NCBI RefSeq assembly: GCF_030767025.1
Contig: NZ_JASITE010000023.1
Location: forward strand, 1 to 64,000
Direction: 5' to 3'
DNA from: Nocardia sp. CC227C
Lineage (GTDB): Bacteria; Actinomycetota; Actinomycetes; Mycobacteriales; Mycobacteriaceae
DNA: 64,000 nucleotides
Part shown: positions 7,831 to 16,582 of the stretch, piece by piece
Position numbering within the stretch: the first letter of the stretch is position 1
How the letters are laid out: each line of letters opens with the position of its first letter
Program-made: the position numbers and the translations under genes
Notes under the pieces: generated by a model
Database searches by the model: none
Told to the model about the DNA's origin: nothing
What the model saw: only the letters and a program-made list of their open reading frames with translations

Positions 7831-8121
7831 ATGGCAATCAAACAGCTAGCCATCGTTCCGCTGGTGGAGGCCGAAGATCCGGCGTGGCGTGAACTGGCAC
7901 TGTGCTCCCAGACCGATCCGGACGTCTTCTTCCCGGAGAAGGGCGGCTCCACCCGCGAGGCCAAACTGGTGTGCGGCCGTTGCGAAGTGCAGGGAGAGTG
8001 CCTGGAGTACGCGCTGGCCCATGACGAGCGCTTCGGCATCTGGGGCGGCCTGTCCGAGCGGGAACGTCGCAAGCGCAAGGACGAATTCCGCCGTCGCGGC
8101 CATCTGCGCGCCGTCAGCTAG
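7831..8121 (+). CDS. whiB: WhiB-family iron-sulfur transcriptional regulator (WhiB2/WhmD-like)
   Basis: 96 residues with four cysteines (C25, C48, C51, C57) in the CxxC and CxxxxxC spacing that holds a 4Fe-4S cluster. The beta-turn GIWGG (69-73) and a basic C-terminal ERERRKRK follow. DPDVFFPEKGGSTREAK and CLEYALAHDERFGIWGGLSERER match the WhiB2/WhmD subgroup, which is linked to septation and sporulation control. GGAGG lies 6 nt before the ATG. It is divergent from the conservon, so the two could share regulation, although nothing proves that. Confidence 0.93.
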   Translation: MAIKQLAIVPLVEAEDPAWRELALCSQTDPDVFFPEKGGSTREAKLVCGRCEVQGECLEYALAHDERFGIWGGLSERERRKRKDEFRRRGHLRAVS

Positions 8122-8135
8122 GCGCGCGCACCGCT

Positions 8136-9866
8136 TCACTTGTGCGCGTACTCCCAGTCGATGTCCGCGTCGAGGGCCACGCGGATACGCTGCGCGAGTT
8201 CCGGAGTCCAGTCCGGTGGCCGGGTGATCGCGGCCCAGCCGTCCAAGACCAGGGTGCCGTACTTGTGGCCGTGCCCGGCCGGAACCTTCTGGGCGTTGGC
8301 CAGATCGGCGCTGATCTGCCAGAAGGTGACGATGGGCCACCAGCGCACCGACCGTGAGACATCCGAACCCCGCGGTTCGGCGAGCCAATCCGGGCGGGAG
8401 AACAGCAGATCCGGCGACCACCAGACAATCGGGTCCGAGGCGTGCTGGAGATACACCACGCGCGGATCGAGCCACTGGGCGTTGGGCCGGTTCAAATCCT
8501 CAGCGCTTCCGGCGAATCGAACAACGAGCCCATCGGCGTAGACGGGCAGGATCTCGGGGGTGCCGGGATCGCGCCGCGCCTCGAGCGCGCTCCAGATGCG
8601 ATTGGAATTCGGCGGTCCCACCCACATCACCCCGTCCACCAGGGTGCGGATGTCATCGAGTCCGGTGAACGCTCCCTCGGAACCCTGCGAGCCCAGACTC
8701 TCGCCGTAGACGAGCAGTTTCGGCCGCGCGTCCGGCGGCAGTGCGGCCCAGCGCTCGTGCACGGCGTGCACGAGCAGCCGCCCGGCCTCGGTGGCCTTGT
8801 CCCGGTCGGACAGGAACGACAGCACGCTCGGCAGATACGAGTACTGCGTCGCCGCGATGGCGGTGTCGCCGCCGTACATGTACTCGATGGCCGCGGCCGT
8901 GGTGGAGTCCACCCACCCGGTGCCGGTGGTGGTGACCACGACCAGCACCCGCCGGTCGAAAGCGCCGGTGCGGTCGAGCTCGCGGACCACCAGATCGGCG
9001 ACGGCCTCGGGCGTCGGCGCGGACTCCAACCCGGCGTAGACCCGAATCGGCTCGCGCGCGGGCTTTCCGGTGACGGCGGTGATGTGCTCCGCCGACGGCG
9101 CGTAGGACACGAACCAGCGCCCCTCGGAACCGAGTGTGTCCCAGGGCGCCAGCGACGTCGGACTGCCCGACCGCTCCGGCAGCACGGGTTGCCGGGCCGC
9201 CGCGGAGGTATGGCCGTTGCGCAGGCCGAAGGCCGAATTCGCCACCGAGAAGAAGGCATTGACCAGCACGCCCTGCCACAACAGCACGCAGAACACCGCG
9301 ACCAGCACCACCGCGCCGGGCAGGGCGATCGGGCGTGGCACGCGCAGCTCGACATTGAGCGCCCGGGTGAGGCGCCGCACCGCCCACCGCAGCAGTCGGA
9401 ACACCAGGATGATCACCGCGACGGTGGCGAAGGCCAGCAGTTCGGTGCGCAGGTAGCTCGAGGTGGTGGTCGGCTCCATGCCCATCATGGTCTGGAGGTT
9501 GCGCTGCCAGCGGGCCGAGCGCACCAGGACCAGCGCCGCCCCGACGACCACCGCCACCACCGTGCACGCCTTGAGCAGATCCCGTACGCGCTGCGGCGGA
9601 TTCATGAGCGTGGCGATCCATGCGCGCTCCGGCAGCCGCGGCCGTAGCCAGCGCGTGAACGCCCACTCCAGCACGCAGCCGACGGCATACCCGATCACGG
9701 CGCTCACTCCGCTGACGAGCCCCTGGAAGAGCCAGGTGCGGGGGAGCAGCGACGGCGATACCGACCAGGCGAAGAAGATGGCCGCGACCACGACACCGGG
9801 GTAATTCGGCCGAATGGCGCGTTCCACGGCCAGCAGCGCCGCCGTGCCGCGCTCCAGGATCCTCAT
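8136..9866 (-). CDS. Membrane-anchored alpha/beta-hydrolase family protein
   Basis: 576 residues. The N-terminal half holds about four or five membrane helices (for example VVVAAIFFAWSVSPSLLP, FATVAVIILVFRLL, AVVLVAVFCVLLWQGV). The C-terminal half is an alpha/beta-hydrolase-like domain with a nucleophile elbow GESLGSQG near residue 390 and GPPNSN downstream. This matches the Abhydrolase_9 family and its N-terminal membrane domain (PF10081/PF15420), which is common in mycolata and has no settled substrate. It converges on whiB, with 14 bp between the stops. Confidence 0.85.
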   Translation of the reverse strand: MRILERGTAALLAVERAIRPNYPGVVVAAIFFAWSVSPSLLPRTWLFQGLVSGVSAVIGYAVGCVLEWAFTRWLRPRLPERAWIATLMNPPQRVRDLLKACTVVAVVVGAALVLVRSARWQRNLQTMMGMEPTTTSSYLRTELLAFATVAVIILVFRLLRWAVRRLTRALNVELRVPRPIALPGAVVLVAVFCVLLWQGVLVNAFFSVANSAFGLRNGHTSAAARQPVLPERSGSPTSLAPWDTLGSEGRWFVSYAPSAEHITAVTGKPAREPIRVYAGLESAPTPEAVADLVVRELDRTGAFDRRVLVVVTTTGTGWVDSTTAAAIEYMYGGDTAIAATQYSYLPSVLSFLSDRDKATEAGRLLVHAVHERWAALPPDARPKLLVYGESLGSQGSEGAFTGLDDIRTLVDGVMWVGPPNSNRIWSALEARRDPGTPEILPVYADGLVVRFAGSAEDLNRPNAQWLDPRVVYLQHASDPIVWWSPDLLFSRPDWLAEPRGSDVSRSVRWWPIVTFWQISADLANAQKVPAGHGHKYGTLVLDGWAAITRPPDWTPELAQRIRVALDADIDWEYAHK

Positions 9867-10032
9867 CCCCAGAGTGTTACCCGCCGATTGCCGTGACCCC
9901 CGTCAGCGACACGGATGAGAGGTCGGTCACGTCGTCGTGCCCGCTGTGCGGTATGCCATCGAAGATCGCCAAGTTCTGGACGCCTGACTACTTTTGAAGT
10001 GGTTCGTATCGTCCAGCCGCAAGGGAACAGCC

Positions 10033-10137
10033 ATGCCCATCATCGATCTCGGTTCCGCCGCCTTGAATCTCGCCAATGTCGTCACCAATATCGCCGCGAA
10101 CATCACCTACATCCTGCACGCCTGGGGTCTGGCCTGA
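10033..10137 (+). CDS. Predicted 34-residue hydrophobic/amphipathic peptide
   Basis: The ATG is preceded by AAGGGA with a 6-nt gap. The 34 codons have G or C at about 28 of 33 third positions, as in neighbouring genes, and the frame ends in TGA at 10135-10137. The peptide starts MPIIDLGSAALNLANVV and continues with a TNIAANITYILHAWGLA end. It has no charged residue apart from Asp5 (plus one His), no cysteine and no cleavable signal. It lies in the 379-bp space between the hydrolase and the ABC1 kinase gene. No family is recognised; it could be a membrane-interacting peptide. Confidence 0.55.
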   Translation: MPIIDLGSAALNLANVVTNIAANITYILHAWGLA

Positions 10138-10213
10138 TCGGGATCGGGTGAGTTCGGGCGCTCGCGGTTGACGAACAGCGCTATTCGCAAGTCGCCGGAG
10201 CGTGTGACAGACT

Positions 10214-10243
10214 ACACACCGCAGGGAACAGTGGGCGGTGTGT
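10214..10243 (+). promoter_or_regulatory. Hairpin abutting the start of the ABC1 kinase gene
   Basis: ACACACCGC (10214-10222) pairs perfectly with GCGGTGTGT (10235-10243), ending 2 nt before the ATG at 10246. The only purine-rich stretch nearby (AGGGA) is in the loop. It could gate translation or be an operator. Confidence 0.4.
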
Positions 10244-10245
10244 GA

Positions 10246-11676
10246 ATGGTGAGTGGCAGGCAGACCTCGGGGCGGGTCATTCCTTTCCCGGGGCGGCACC
10301 GCAAGGACGCGGGAGCGGCGCCGGCGGGGCGGTTGCGGCGCGATGCGAAACTCGCGTCCGTGCCCGTCGCCTATGCCGGACGACGCGCGGCCGGACTGGG
10401 TCAGCGCATGCTCGGACGGACCGCGGCGGAGATCGATCGCGACATCCAGGTGCGCACCGCCGAGCACCTGGTCGACGTGCTCGGCGAACTACGTGGATGC
10501 GCGGCCAAACTCGGGCAGATGGCCTCGGTCTACCGTTCGGCCGTACCGCTGGTCCCCCTGGAATTCGGTGAGATCGCGGGCACCGCACTCACTCGATTGC
10601 AGGATTCCGCGCCACCCATGCTGCCCGCGCTCGTCCATCAGGTGCTTGCCGAGGATCTCGGCCCGCGATGGCGGGAACGATTCCGCGAATTCGCGGAGCG
10701 ACCGGCCGCGGCGGCCTCGCTCGGGCAGGTGCACCGCGCCGTCTGGCATGACGGCCGCGAGGTCGCGGTCAAGGTCATGTACCCGGGCGCGCAGCAGGCG
10801 GTGGCGTGCGATCTGAGCCAATTGCGTAGCGTGACCGGAATTATCGGCGCGGTCATGCCCGGCGCGGATGTGCACGCGGTGGTCGACATGGTGTGCTCCA
10901 TGGTCGGCGACGAACTGGACTACCACCGGGAGGCCACGAATCAGCAGCGCTGCGCCGACGCCTTCGCCGGGGATCCCGATTTCCTGGTGCCCGCGGTCGT
11001 CGAACACACCGAACACGTCCTGGTCAGCGACTGGGTCGAGGGCGTCGCGCTGACCAGACTCATTACCGGCGGTGTCGCGGTGGACGAGCGCAGCCACTGG
11101 GGACGGCGGGTGTTCCGCTTCCTCGAGATGTCCTATCGTCGCTGCGGTCTGCTGTACAGCGACGTGCACCCCGGCAACTTCCTGATCCTGCCCGACGGCC
11201 GCCTCGCCGTCGTCGACTTCGGCGCCTGCGCCGGATACCCGCGCGACTTCCGCGCCATCGTGGCCGATATCAGCGAGGCGCTGTTCAACGGTACGCCCGC
11301 GGAATTGGACGCCACCCTGCGCAAGCACGGATTCGTGCGTCCCGGAACCGATTTCGACGCCGAGGAACTGCTGCGCGTGGCCGCGCCCTTCCTCGACGTG
11401 CTGCTGCACGACGACTTCCGGATGTCCATCGAATGGCTGCGTGAGCAGGTGAACGACATCGTGGCCATCCGGCTGTCCAATGTGTTCCGGCAGATGACGC
11501 TGCCACCCGAACTCACCCCGTTGGCGCGCAAGGTCGGCACCGCCGTCGGCACTCTGTGCGTGCTGGGCACCGATGGGATGCGCGAGGATTTCCTGACCTG
11601 GTGGCCGGAGGTGGCCGTCGCGGTCGCCCGCTACGAGCGGCGAGTCACCGCGACGCGCTCGGGCGACGGCGACTGA
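10246..11676 (+). CDS. ABC1/AarF (UbiB-like) atypical kinase
   Basis: 476 residues. The KxGQ signature of the family is present as KLGQ (88-91). AAASLGQVH replaces a glycine-rich loop, VAVKVMYPG carries the catalytic lysine, and DVHPGNFL plus VVDFGAC form the catalytic and metal-binding loops. Bacterial AarF/UbiB proteins are ATPases or kinases connected with isoprenoid-quinone or lipid metabolism. Actinobacteria often have several copies of undefined role. No transmembrane segment is evident. The start at 10246 lacks a strong Shine-Dalgarno; a GTG one codon later is also possible. Confidence 0.9.
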   Translation: MVSGRQTSGRVIPFPGRHRKDAGAAPAGRLRRDAKLASVPVAYAGRRAAGLGQRMLGRTAAEIDRDIQVRTAEHLVDVLGELRGCAAKLGQMASVYRSAVPLVPLEFGEIAGTALTRLQDSAPPMLPALVHQVLAEDLGPRWRERFREFAERPAAAASLGQVHRAVWHDGREVAVKVMYPGAQQAVACDLSQLRSVTGIIGAVMPGADVHAVVDMVCSMVGDELDYHREATNQQRCADAFAGDPDFLVPAVVEHTEHVLVSDWVEGVALTRLITGGVAVDERSHWGRRVFRFLEMSYRRCGLLYSDVHPGNFLILPDGRLAVVDFGACAGYPRDFRAIVADISEALFNGTPAELDATLRKHGFVRPGTDFDAEELLRVAAPFLDVLLHDDFRMSIEWLREQVNDIVAIRLSNVFRQMTLPPELTPLARKVGTAVGTLCVLGTDGMREDFLTWWPEVAVAVARYERRVTATRSGDGD

Positions 11677-11682
11677 GTTCGG

Positions 11683-11805
11683 TCACCCCGCCATCATGGC
11701 GGCGGTGAACAGCGCGCCGATAATGGCGATCGCCATGAGAGCGACGATCACGCGATTGCCGCGTGTCGGTGGTTCCGCTCCCGGGATCTCTGGGTTCTCG
11801 CTCAT
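11683..11805 (-). CDS. Small single-pass membrane protein
   Basis: 40 residues: a short polar N-terminus (MSENPEIPGAEPPTRGNR) and one membrane helix (VIVALMAIAIIGALFTAAMM). I prefer the ATG at 11805, with AGAGGA about 10 nt upstream; an ATG three codons earlier (11814) is possible. It converges on the ABC1 kinase with 6 bp between stops. The function is unknown, but the composition is typical of the many tiny membrane proteins of mycolata. Confidence 0.6.
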   Translation of the reverse strand: MSENPEIPGAEPPTRGNRVIVALMAIAIIGALFTAAMMAG

Positions 11806-11974
11806 CGTCCTCATTTCCTCTGCGGTTCGGCGGTGCTGCCGGGTGCTCGTACTCCCGTGGCTCCCAATCGGTTTGCAGACCACGAGGTACGGCTGACCAC
11901 GCCGATACGGCATGATCTCATCCGCCGCCCGGGCGGTGCCGGGGACCCCGAAATATTCGCCGCCCCATCCGTGA

Positions 11975-13234
11975 TCAGTAGCGTCCGAAGAGTACGGCGG
12001 CATTGTGCCCGCCGAAGCCGAACGAATTGTTGAGGGCGAACTCCATATTCGTGTGACGCGGAGTGGAATGCACTATGTCCAGTTCGATTTCGGGATCCTG
12101 ATTGTCCAGATTGAGGGTGGGCGGCACCACCTGATCGCGCAGCGTGAGCACCGAAAGGACGGCCTCCAGCGCACCGACCGCACCCACCGAATGCCCCAGC
12201 GCCGATTTCGGCGCGTACACCGACGGATGGTGGCCGATGGCTGCCGCGATACCCCGGGCCTCGGCCAGATCACCCATGCTGGTGCCGGTGGCATGGGCGT
12301 TGACGTGGTCGACCTCGTTCGCGCTCACCCCGGCCGTAGCGACGGCGCGGCGCATGGCGCGGGCGCAGCCCCGCCCTTCCGGATCCGGGGCCACCAGGTG
12401 GTAGCCGTCGGCGGTGAGGCCGACCCCGAGCAGGCGCGCCAGCGGGGTGGCGCCGCGCGCCCGCGCGTGCTCCTCGGCCTCCACGAGCAGCAGCGCCGCC
12501 GCCTCCCCGAAAACGAAACCGTCGCGGTCGCGGTCGAAGGGGCGCGAGGCCCGCGCCGGTTCGTCGACACGGGCACTGAGCGCCCGCGCCATCGAGAAGC
12601 CGGCGAGGGTCACCGGATTGATATAGCCCTCGACGCCACCGGCGATGACCATGTCGGCCTCACCGAGCACGATGGAACGCCAGGCGTGCACCAATGCCTC
12701 GCAGCCGGAGGCGCACGCCGACACCGGCGTGACCAGGCCGGCGCGTGCGCCGACCTCCAGACCCACCACGCCGGATACGCCATTGGGCATGGACATGGGC
12801 ACCGCGAACGGCGACACCTTCCGGTATCCGTGTTCGCGCATGGCCGCGTCGGCCGCCACGATGGTGTCCGCGCCGCCGAGCCCGGTGCCGATGCAGACGC
12901 CCAGCCGGTCGGAGTCGACCTCGGGTGTTCCGGCGTTCTCCCACAGGCGTTTTCCCATGGCGTACGCCATCTGTTGCACGTAGCACATCCGGCGTTTGCG
13001 AACCCGGTCCACACCGGCGGTGGGGTCGTCGACCAGGGTGCCGCCGATGGCGTTGGGTAGCTCGTGGCGGGTGATGTCCGGATCGGTCAGGGCTCTGATT
13101 CCGCTCGCCCCGGTCAGCAGGCCCTGCCAGGTGCCTGCGGTGTCGGCGGCGATCGAGGTGGTCATCTCCACCGCTGTCACCACGACATCGCGGAAGCCGC
13201 CGTTGCGGGTGGAGAAGCTGTCGAGTGAATGCAC
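11975..13234 (-). CDS. Beta-ketoacyl-ACP synthase (KasA/KasB-like, KAS II type)
   Basis: 419 residues, full thiolase-fold length. The active-site Cys174 is in SACASGCEA, His314 in [11 protein letters not shown], and Lys343 and His348 in KSALGHSVG. The glycine-rich GFGGHN is near the end. The closest described relatives are the KasA/KasB condensing enzymes that extend meromycolate chains on ACP. This copy stands alone without acpM, accD or kas partners, so it may be a divergent paralogue for another lipid. The start is a GTG with GGGA upstream. The next gene on this strand (SGNH hydrolase) ends 191 bp upstream of it, so co-transcription is doubtful. Confidence 0.9.
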   Translation of the reverse strand: MHSLDSFSTRNGGFRDVVVTAVEMTTSIAADTAGTWQGLLTGASGIRALTDPDITRHELPNAIGGTLVDDPTAGVDRVRKRRMCYVQQMAYAMGKRLWENAGTPEVDSDRLGVCIGTGLGGADTIVAADAAMREHGYRKVSPFAVPMSMPNGVSGVVGLEVGARAGLVTPVSACASGCEALVHAWRSIVLGEADMVIAGGVEGYINPVTLAGFSMARALSARVDEPARASRPFDRDRDGFVFGEAAALLLVEAEEHARARGATPLARLLGVGLTADGYHLVAPDPEGRGCARAMRRAVATAGVSANEVDHVNAHATGTSMGDLAEARGIAAAIGHHPSVYAPKSALGHSVGAVGALEAVLSVLTLRDQVVPPTLNLDNQDPEIELDIVHSTPRHTNMEFALNNSFGFGGHNAAVLFGRY

Positions 13235-13425
13235 TCTGTCCCAGTCCTAACTGTCGATCCCACAGGCTCGGGCACGGCAGGTCCGCCAGGTCGGTGGGGA
13301 CGTCGTTGTCCAGGATTCCGTGCGGAGTGGGCGACCAATTATTCAGGGCGGCAACGAGATTGCGCGCCGGGGCCAGCGTAGCCGGAAAGTCGGGGAACCG
13401 GGAGGGGCGGCGGAATCCTGGGCGG

Positions 13426-14205
13426 TCAGGCCAGTGCCGCGTGCACGACCACCGAGGCCAGATACGCCTGGCCCGCGACATTGGCGTGCAGCGGCACGGT
13501 CGGGGTCCGCGGGCGCGGGCCGTTGACCCGGCGGACCTCGGCCGGTGCGCAGATGTCGTGTCCGGTCGCGGCGTAGCTGTCGGCGAAGCGGGCGCCGTGG
13601 GTGCGGGCCAGCTCGCGCAGGGTGTCGGTGAGGCGCTGTCCGCCACCGTGGTCGAGCACCCCGAAACACGGGCCGCTGGTGGGCAGATACCGCAGATACG
13701 TGGTCAGCACGACGGTGGCGTGCGGGGAGCGCCGGCGGATCTCGGTGAGTGTCGCGCCGATGCGGTCGGTGAGCACGGCCAACTGCGCGGCGGTGATGAC
13801 ATTGACGTCGAATACGCCGATGTCGTTGCCCCCGATGGTGAGCGTGACCAGGTCGGTGTCGGCCGTTAGCGCGTCGAGCTGCGGCGGATTGACCGCTCCG
13901 CCCCGGCCGAACTGCGGCGCGGTCATATTCGCGGTCTTCGCGCCGCTGCAACTGACATCGACGAAGTCGCGTACCCGCAGGGTGCGGGCCACGACCGACG
14001 GGTAGTTGTCGGCGGCGCGGTCGCAGAACCGAGGACTGCCCGGCTGGAGTCTGTCGAGCGAACCCACGGCCGCCGCGGAATCGCCGAGCGCGACGTAGGC
14101 GTCGAACGGCGGAGCCGTGGGCGTGGCCGCGGCGGCGGTGAACGCGGCCGCGACGCAGAGCAACACCGGCGTGATGACGAGGCGACGCAATCGGGATGCG
14201 TGCAT
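13426..14205 (-). CDS. Secreted SGNH/GDSL-family esterase or lipase
   Basis: 259 residues. A signal peptide (basic MHASRLRRLV, then a hydrophobic core to about residue 28) precedes an SGNH hydrolase domain. Block I is ALGDSAAA (Ser43), with VSCSGAKTANM, then GGND (125-128) and a C-terminal PLHAN histidine. The cysteines Cys61 and Cys86 suit an exported disulfide-bonded protein. Homologues of this actinobacterial type act on acyl esters outside the cell, but the substrate here is unknown. It is divergent from the EspC-like gene across a 146-bp promoter region. Confidence 0.88.
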   Translation of the reverse strand: MHASRLRRLVITPVLLCVAAAFTAAAATPTAPPFDAYVALGDSAAAVGSLDRLQPGSPRFCDRAADNYPSVVARTLRVRDFVDVSCSGAKTANMTAPQFGRGGAVNPPQLDALTADTDLVTLTIGGNDIGVFDVNVITAAQLAVLTDRIGATLTEIRRRSPHATVVLTTYLRYLPTSGPCFGVLDHGGGQRLTDTLRELARTHGARFADSYAATGHDICAPAEVRRVNGPRPRTPTVPLHANVAGQAYLASVVVHAALA

Positions 14206-14351
14206 ATGTCCTCTCTACCGCACCCATCGGGCGGGCGCGACCACCGCGCGTCGAGATGTGAACAGCGTGCTGATCATCCCCAGCCGAAGGTTCTCACCCG
14301 GCCGGGAGCGGCGTGCGGCTGCTAGATTTCCCGGCAGAAAGGGGATTTCCA

Positions 14352-14660
14352 ATGGGGGAGATGCTGCGAACCGATGTCGAGGCCCTGCGCGTCATGGCGG
14401 CGGGGGTGCGTGGGGAGGCCGATGCCATCGGCGGAATCGATCCGGTCGGACTGATCGCGACGGTGGGGCGGGCCATGCCGAATTCGGCCATCGGCTCCGC
14501 CGCCGTGGAACTGAGCGAGCCGCTGCGGACGGCGCTGCGCGGTATGGCTGGGCAGGTGCGGGGCTTCGCCGCTGCGGCGGATAGCGGCGCCACCACCTAT
14601 GAGGCGCTGGACCAGGCGCTCACCGAGCGGCTGGACGGATACCTGCGGGCCCCCTCCTAG
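14352..14660 (+). CDS. EspC-like (DUF2580) putative type VII secretion substrate
   Basis: 102 residues, predicted helical hairpin: MLRTDVEALRVMAAGVRGEAD, then LSEPLRTALRGMAGQVRGFAAAADSGATTYEALDQALTERL. This pattern resembles the EspC/DUF2580 group of ESX-associated proteins. I start at the ATG at 14352 with AAAGGGG 7 nt upstream, not at the earlier in-frame ATG at 14313. It precedes a DUF1023 hydrolase by 12 bp. Family inference: secretion as a partner of the downstream protein through an ESX system encoded elsewhere. Confidence 0.7.
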   Translation: MGEMLRTDVEALRVMAAGVRGEADAIGGIDPVGLIATVGRAMPNSAIGSAAVELSEPLRTALRGMAGQVRGFAAAADSGATTYEALDQALTERLDGYLRAPS

Positions 14661-14672
14661 CGGGGTGCGGTC

Positions 14673-16352
14673 GTGTCGTCGGCGAGCCTGTCCCGGGTGC
14701 GCGGCTGGGATCCCGCGACCGTGGCCGCCACCGCCGATTCGCTGGCGGCGATGAATCTGCGCGTGGCCGAGGCCCGGCACCGGGTCGGCCGCCATGTCGA
14801 CGAGGTATTGGGGCGATGGCGCGGTGATGCCGCCGCCGCGGCCGCGCTGCGAGCGCTGGAGTCGCAGCTGGCGGCCGGCCGTCTCGCGGCGGCCGTGCTC
14901 GATATCGCCGACGCGTGCGCGGATGCCGGCAACCTCGCGGAGATCCGCGACGCTGTCCTCGGCCTCGAAGACGACGCATCCGCGCACGGCTGCGTGGTCG
15001 CCGACGACGGGACGGTCACCGCACCGGTGGCGCACACCGGCAATCCCGCCCTGGACCTCGCACTCCAGGCATGTCTCGACACCAAGGCGGCCGCACTCCA
15101 GGCGCGGCTGCTGCCGCTGCTGGCGGCCGCCGACGGGCTGGACCGCGACGTGGCCGCCCGACTCGACGAGGCGCGCGCCGAACTGGCCGCCTCGACGGTG
15201 CATGCTCGGGGCGCACGGCCGGATTCCCGGGTCGTCGCCATCCTGGACGGTACCGCGCTGTTCCCCGACGATCCGCGCGCCGTGCACCGGCTGTGGGAAT
15301 CGCTCACGCCCGCCGATCGCGACGCGCTCTACGCCTACGACCCGGCCATCGGGAACCGCGACGGCATTCCGGCGGTGGCCCGTGACTTCTACAACCGGCG
15401 GTATCTGACGCGGCTGGAGTCGGCCGCCCACGCCGAACTCGCCCACCTCGACGGACTGCATCCGGACTGGGCGGCCGGGCGGAACCCGCCCAGTACACCC
15501 GCGGAGTGGATCCGTCTGCGCGAGTGGGATACCGCCCGGCAGGAGGCGCACACCCGGTTGGCCGACTATCAGGTGGTCCGCCAGCAGCTCGGCGCTGGCG
15601 GCGACCCGCCCCGCTATCTGCTGTCGGTCGACGACAGCGGGCGCGGCGCGATCGCGCTCGGCAATCCGGATGCCGCCCGCAATATCGCGGCCTTCCTGCC
15701 CGGCACCGGCGCGCGGCTGGGCACCATCGGCGCGGGTGTCGACCGCTCCCGCGCGCTGCTGGAGGCGGCCGTGCGGGCGAATCCGTCCGAGCGCACCGCG
15801 GTAATCGCCTGGTACGGCTATCGCGCGCCGCCCGACCTGATCGCCGCGCTGCGTCCCGACCACGCCACCGCCGCCGCCCCCGCGCTCGATCGCTTCCTGG
15901 ACGGGCTGCGCGCCACCCACTCCGGCCCGCCCGCGCACACCACACTCGTGGGCCACAGTTACGGCAGTACCGTGATCGGCGTCGCCGCCGGCGGAGGGGG
16001 ATCCCTCGCGGCCGATAGTGTGATCTTCGTCGGCAGTCCGGGGGTGCGGGCCGACCATGTCACCGAACTCCGGCTCGACGGCGTACCGTCCGCGGACAAT
16101 CACCGGCACATCTTCGCCACCGCGGCCGCCGCCGATCCGGTCGCCGTCTTCGGTACCGTGGCGCACGGCATCAGTCCGATCGAACGGGCGTTCGGCGCAA
16201 CGGTTTTCGAGTCCGCGCCGGGCACGCTGCTGCAATTGCCGTTCCTCACGGTGTTCCCGGGAGAGCCGTGGGCGCACGGCGGCTACTGGGACGCGGGCAA
16301 TCCCGGACTGGTCACGCAGGGCGAAATCGTCGGCGGCGCGTACCCCCGATGA
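14673..16352 (+). CDS. WXG-like N-terminus fused to a DUF1023 alpha/beta hydrolase
   Basis: 559 residues. The N-terminal ~150 residues are alanine-rich helices (WDPATVAATADSLAAMN, VLGRWRGDAAAAA) like WXG100/LXG-type ESX substrates. The C-terminal part is an Abhydrolase_8/DUF1023 domain with nucleophile elbow GHSYGS (about 427-432), FVGSPGV and a late WAHGGYWD carrying the likely histidine. It starts at GTG 14673. Such fusions typically sit with EspC-like or WXG100 partners in nocardiae and mycobacteria and are candidate exported lipases or esterases. No cleavable Sec signal is present. Confidence 0.85.
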   Translation: MSSASLSRVRGWDPATVAATADSLAAMNLRVAEARHRVGRHVDEVLGRWRGDAAAAAALRALESQLAAGRLAAAVLDIADACADAGNLAEIRDAVLGLEDDASAHGCVVADDGTVTAPVAHTGNPALDLALQACLDTKAAALQARLLPLLAAADGLDRDVAARLDEARAELAASTVHARGARPDSRVVAILDGTALFPDDPRAVHRLWESLTPADRDALYAYDPAIGNRDGIPAVARDFYNRRYLTRLESAAHAELAHLDGLHPDWAAGRNPPSTPAEWIRLREWDTARQEAHTRLADYQVVRQQLGAGGDPPRYLLSVDDSGRGAIALGNPDAARNIAAFLPGTGARLGTIGAGVDRSRALLEAAVRANPSERTAVIAWYGYRAPPDLIAALRPDHATAAAPALDRFLDGLRATHSGPPAHTTLVGHSYGSTVIGVAAGGGGSLAADSVIFVGSPGVRADHVTELRLDGVPSADNHRHIFATAAAADPVAVFGTVAHGISPIERAFGATVFESAPGTLLQLPFLTVFPGEPWAHGGYWDAGNPGLVTQGEIVGGAYPR

Positions 16353-16495
16353 CCACGGAATAAACGTTTACCGACGGATCGCTACGAGTGTTATTCGTAC
16401 GATTGACCATGTTATGGTGCCTGTGATCCGGGGCACATCGCCCGCAATGGGCAGAATGCCGCGGATCGCGATGAGGGAAGTTGGAAGGTTCGACG

Positions 16496-16582
16496 ATGTT
16501 GGTTACCGCTGGCGACATTCCGGCGCAAGCGAATTCGTGTGGTGCTGAGCGCGTCGACGTGAACGGTTCGGCGAGGACGTAG
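16496..16582 (+). CDS. Possible 28-codon leader ORF
   Basis: An ATG with GGAAGG 7 nt upstream opens a 28-codon frame (MLVTAGDIPAQANSCGAERV...) whose TAG abuts the ATG of the next gene. The ribosome-binding site is better than that of the downstream gene, so re-initiation is plausible. Third-position GC is weak compared with real genes here, so this may be only a translational leader. Confidence 0.35.
   Translation: MLVTAGDIPAQANSCGAERVDVNGSART

Noticed and set aside
8480-8500. GGTTCAAATCC resembling a tRNA T-loop
   Set aside because: No acceptor, D or anticodon stems fit around it and it lies inside the conserved alpha/beta-hydrolase coding sequence, so it is chance.
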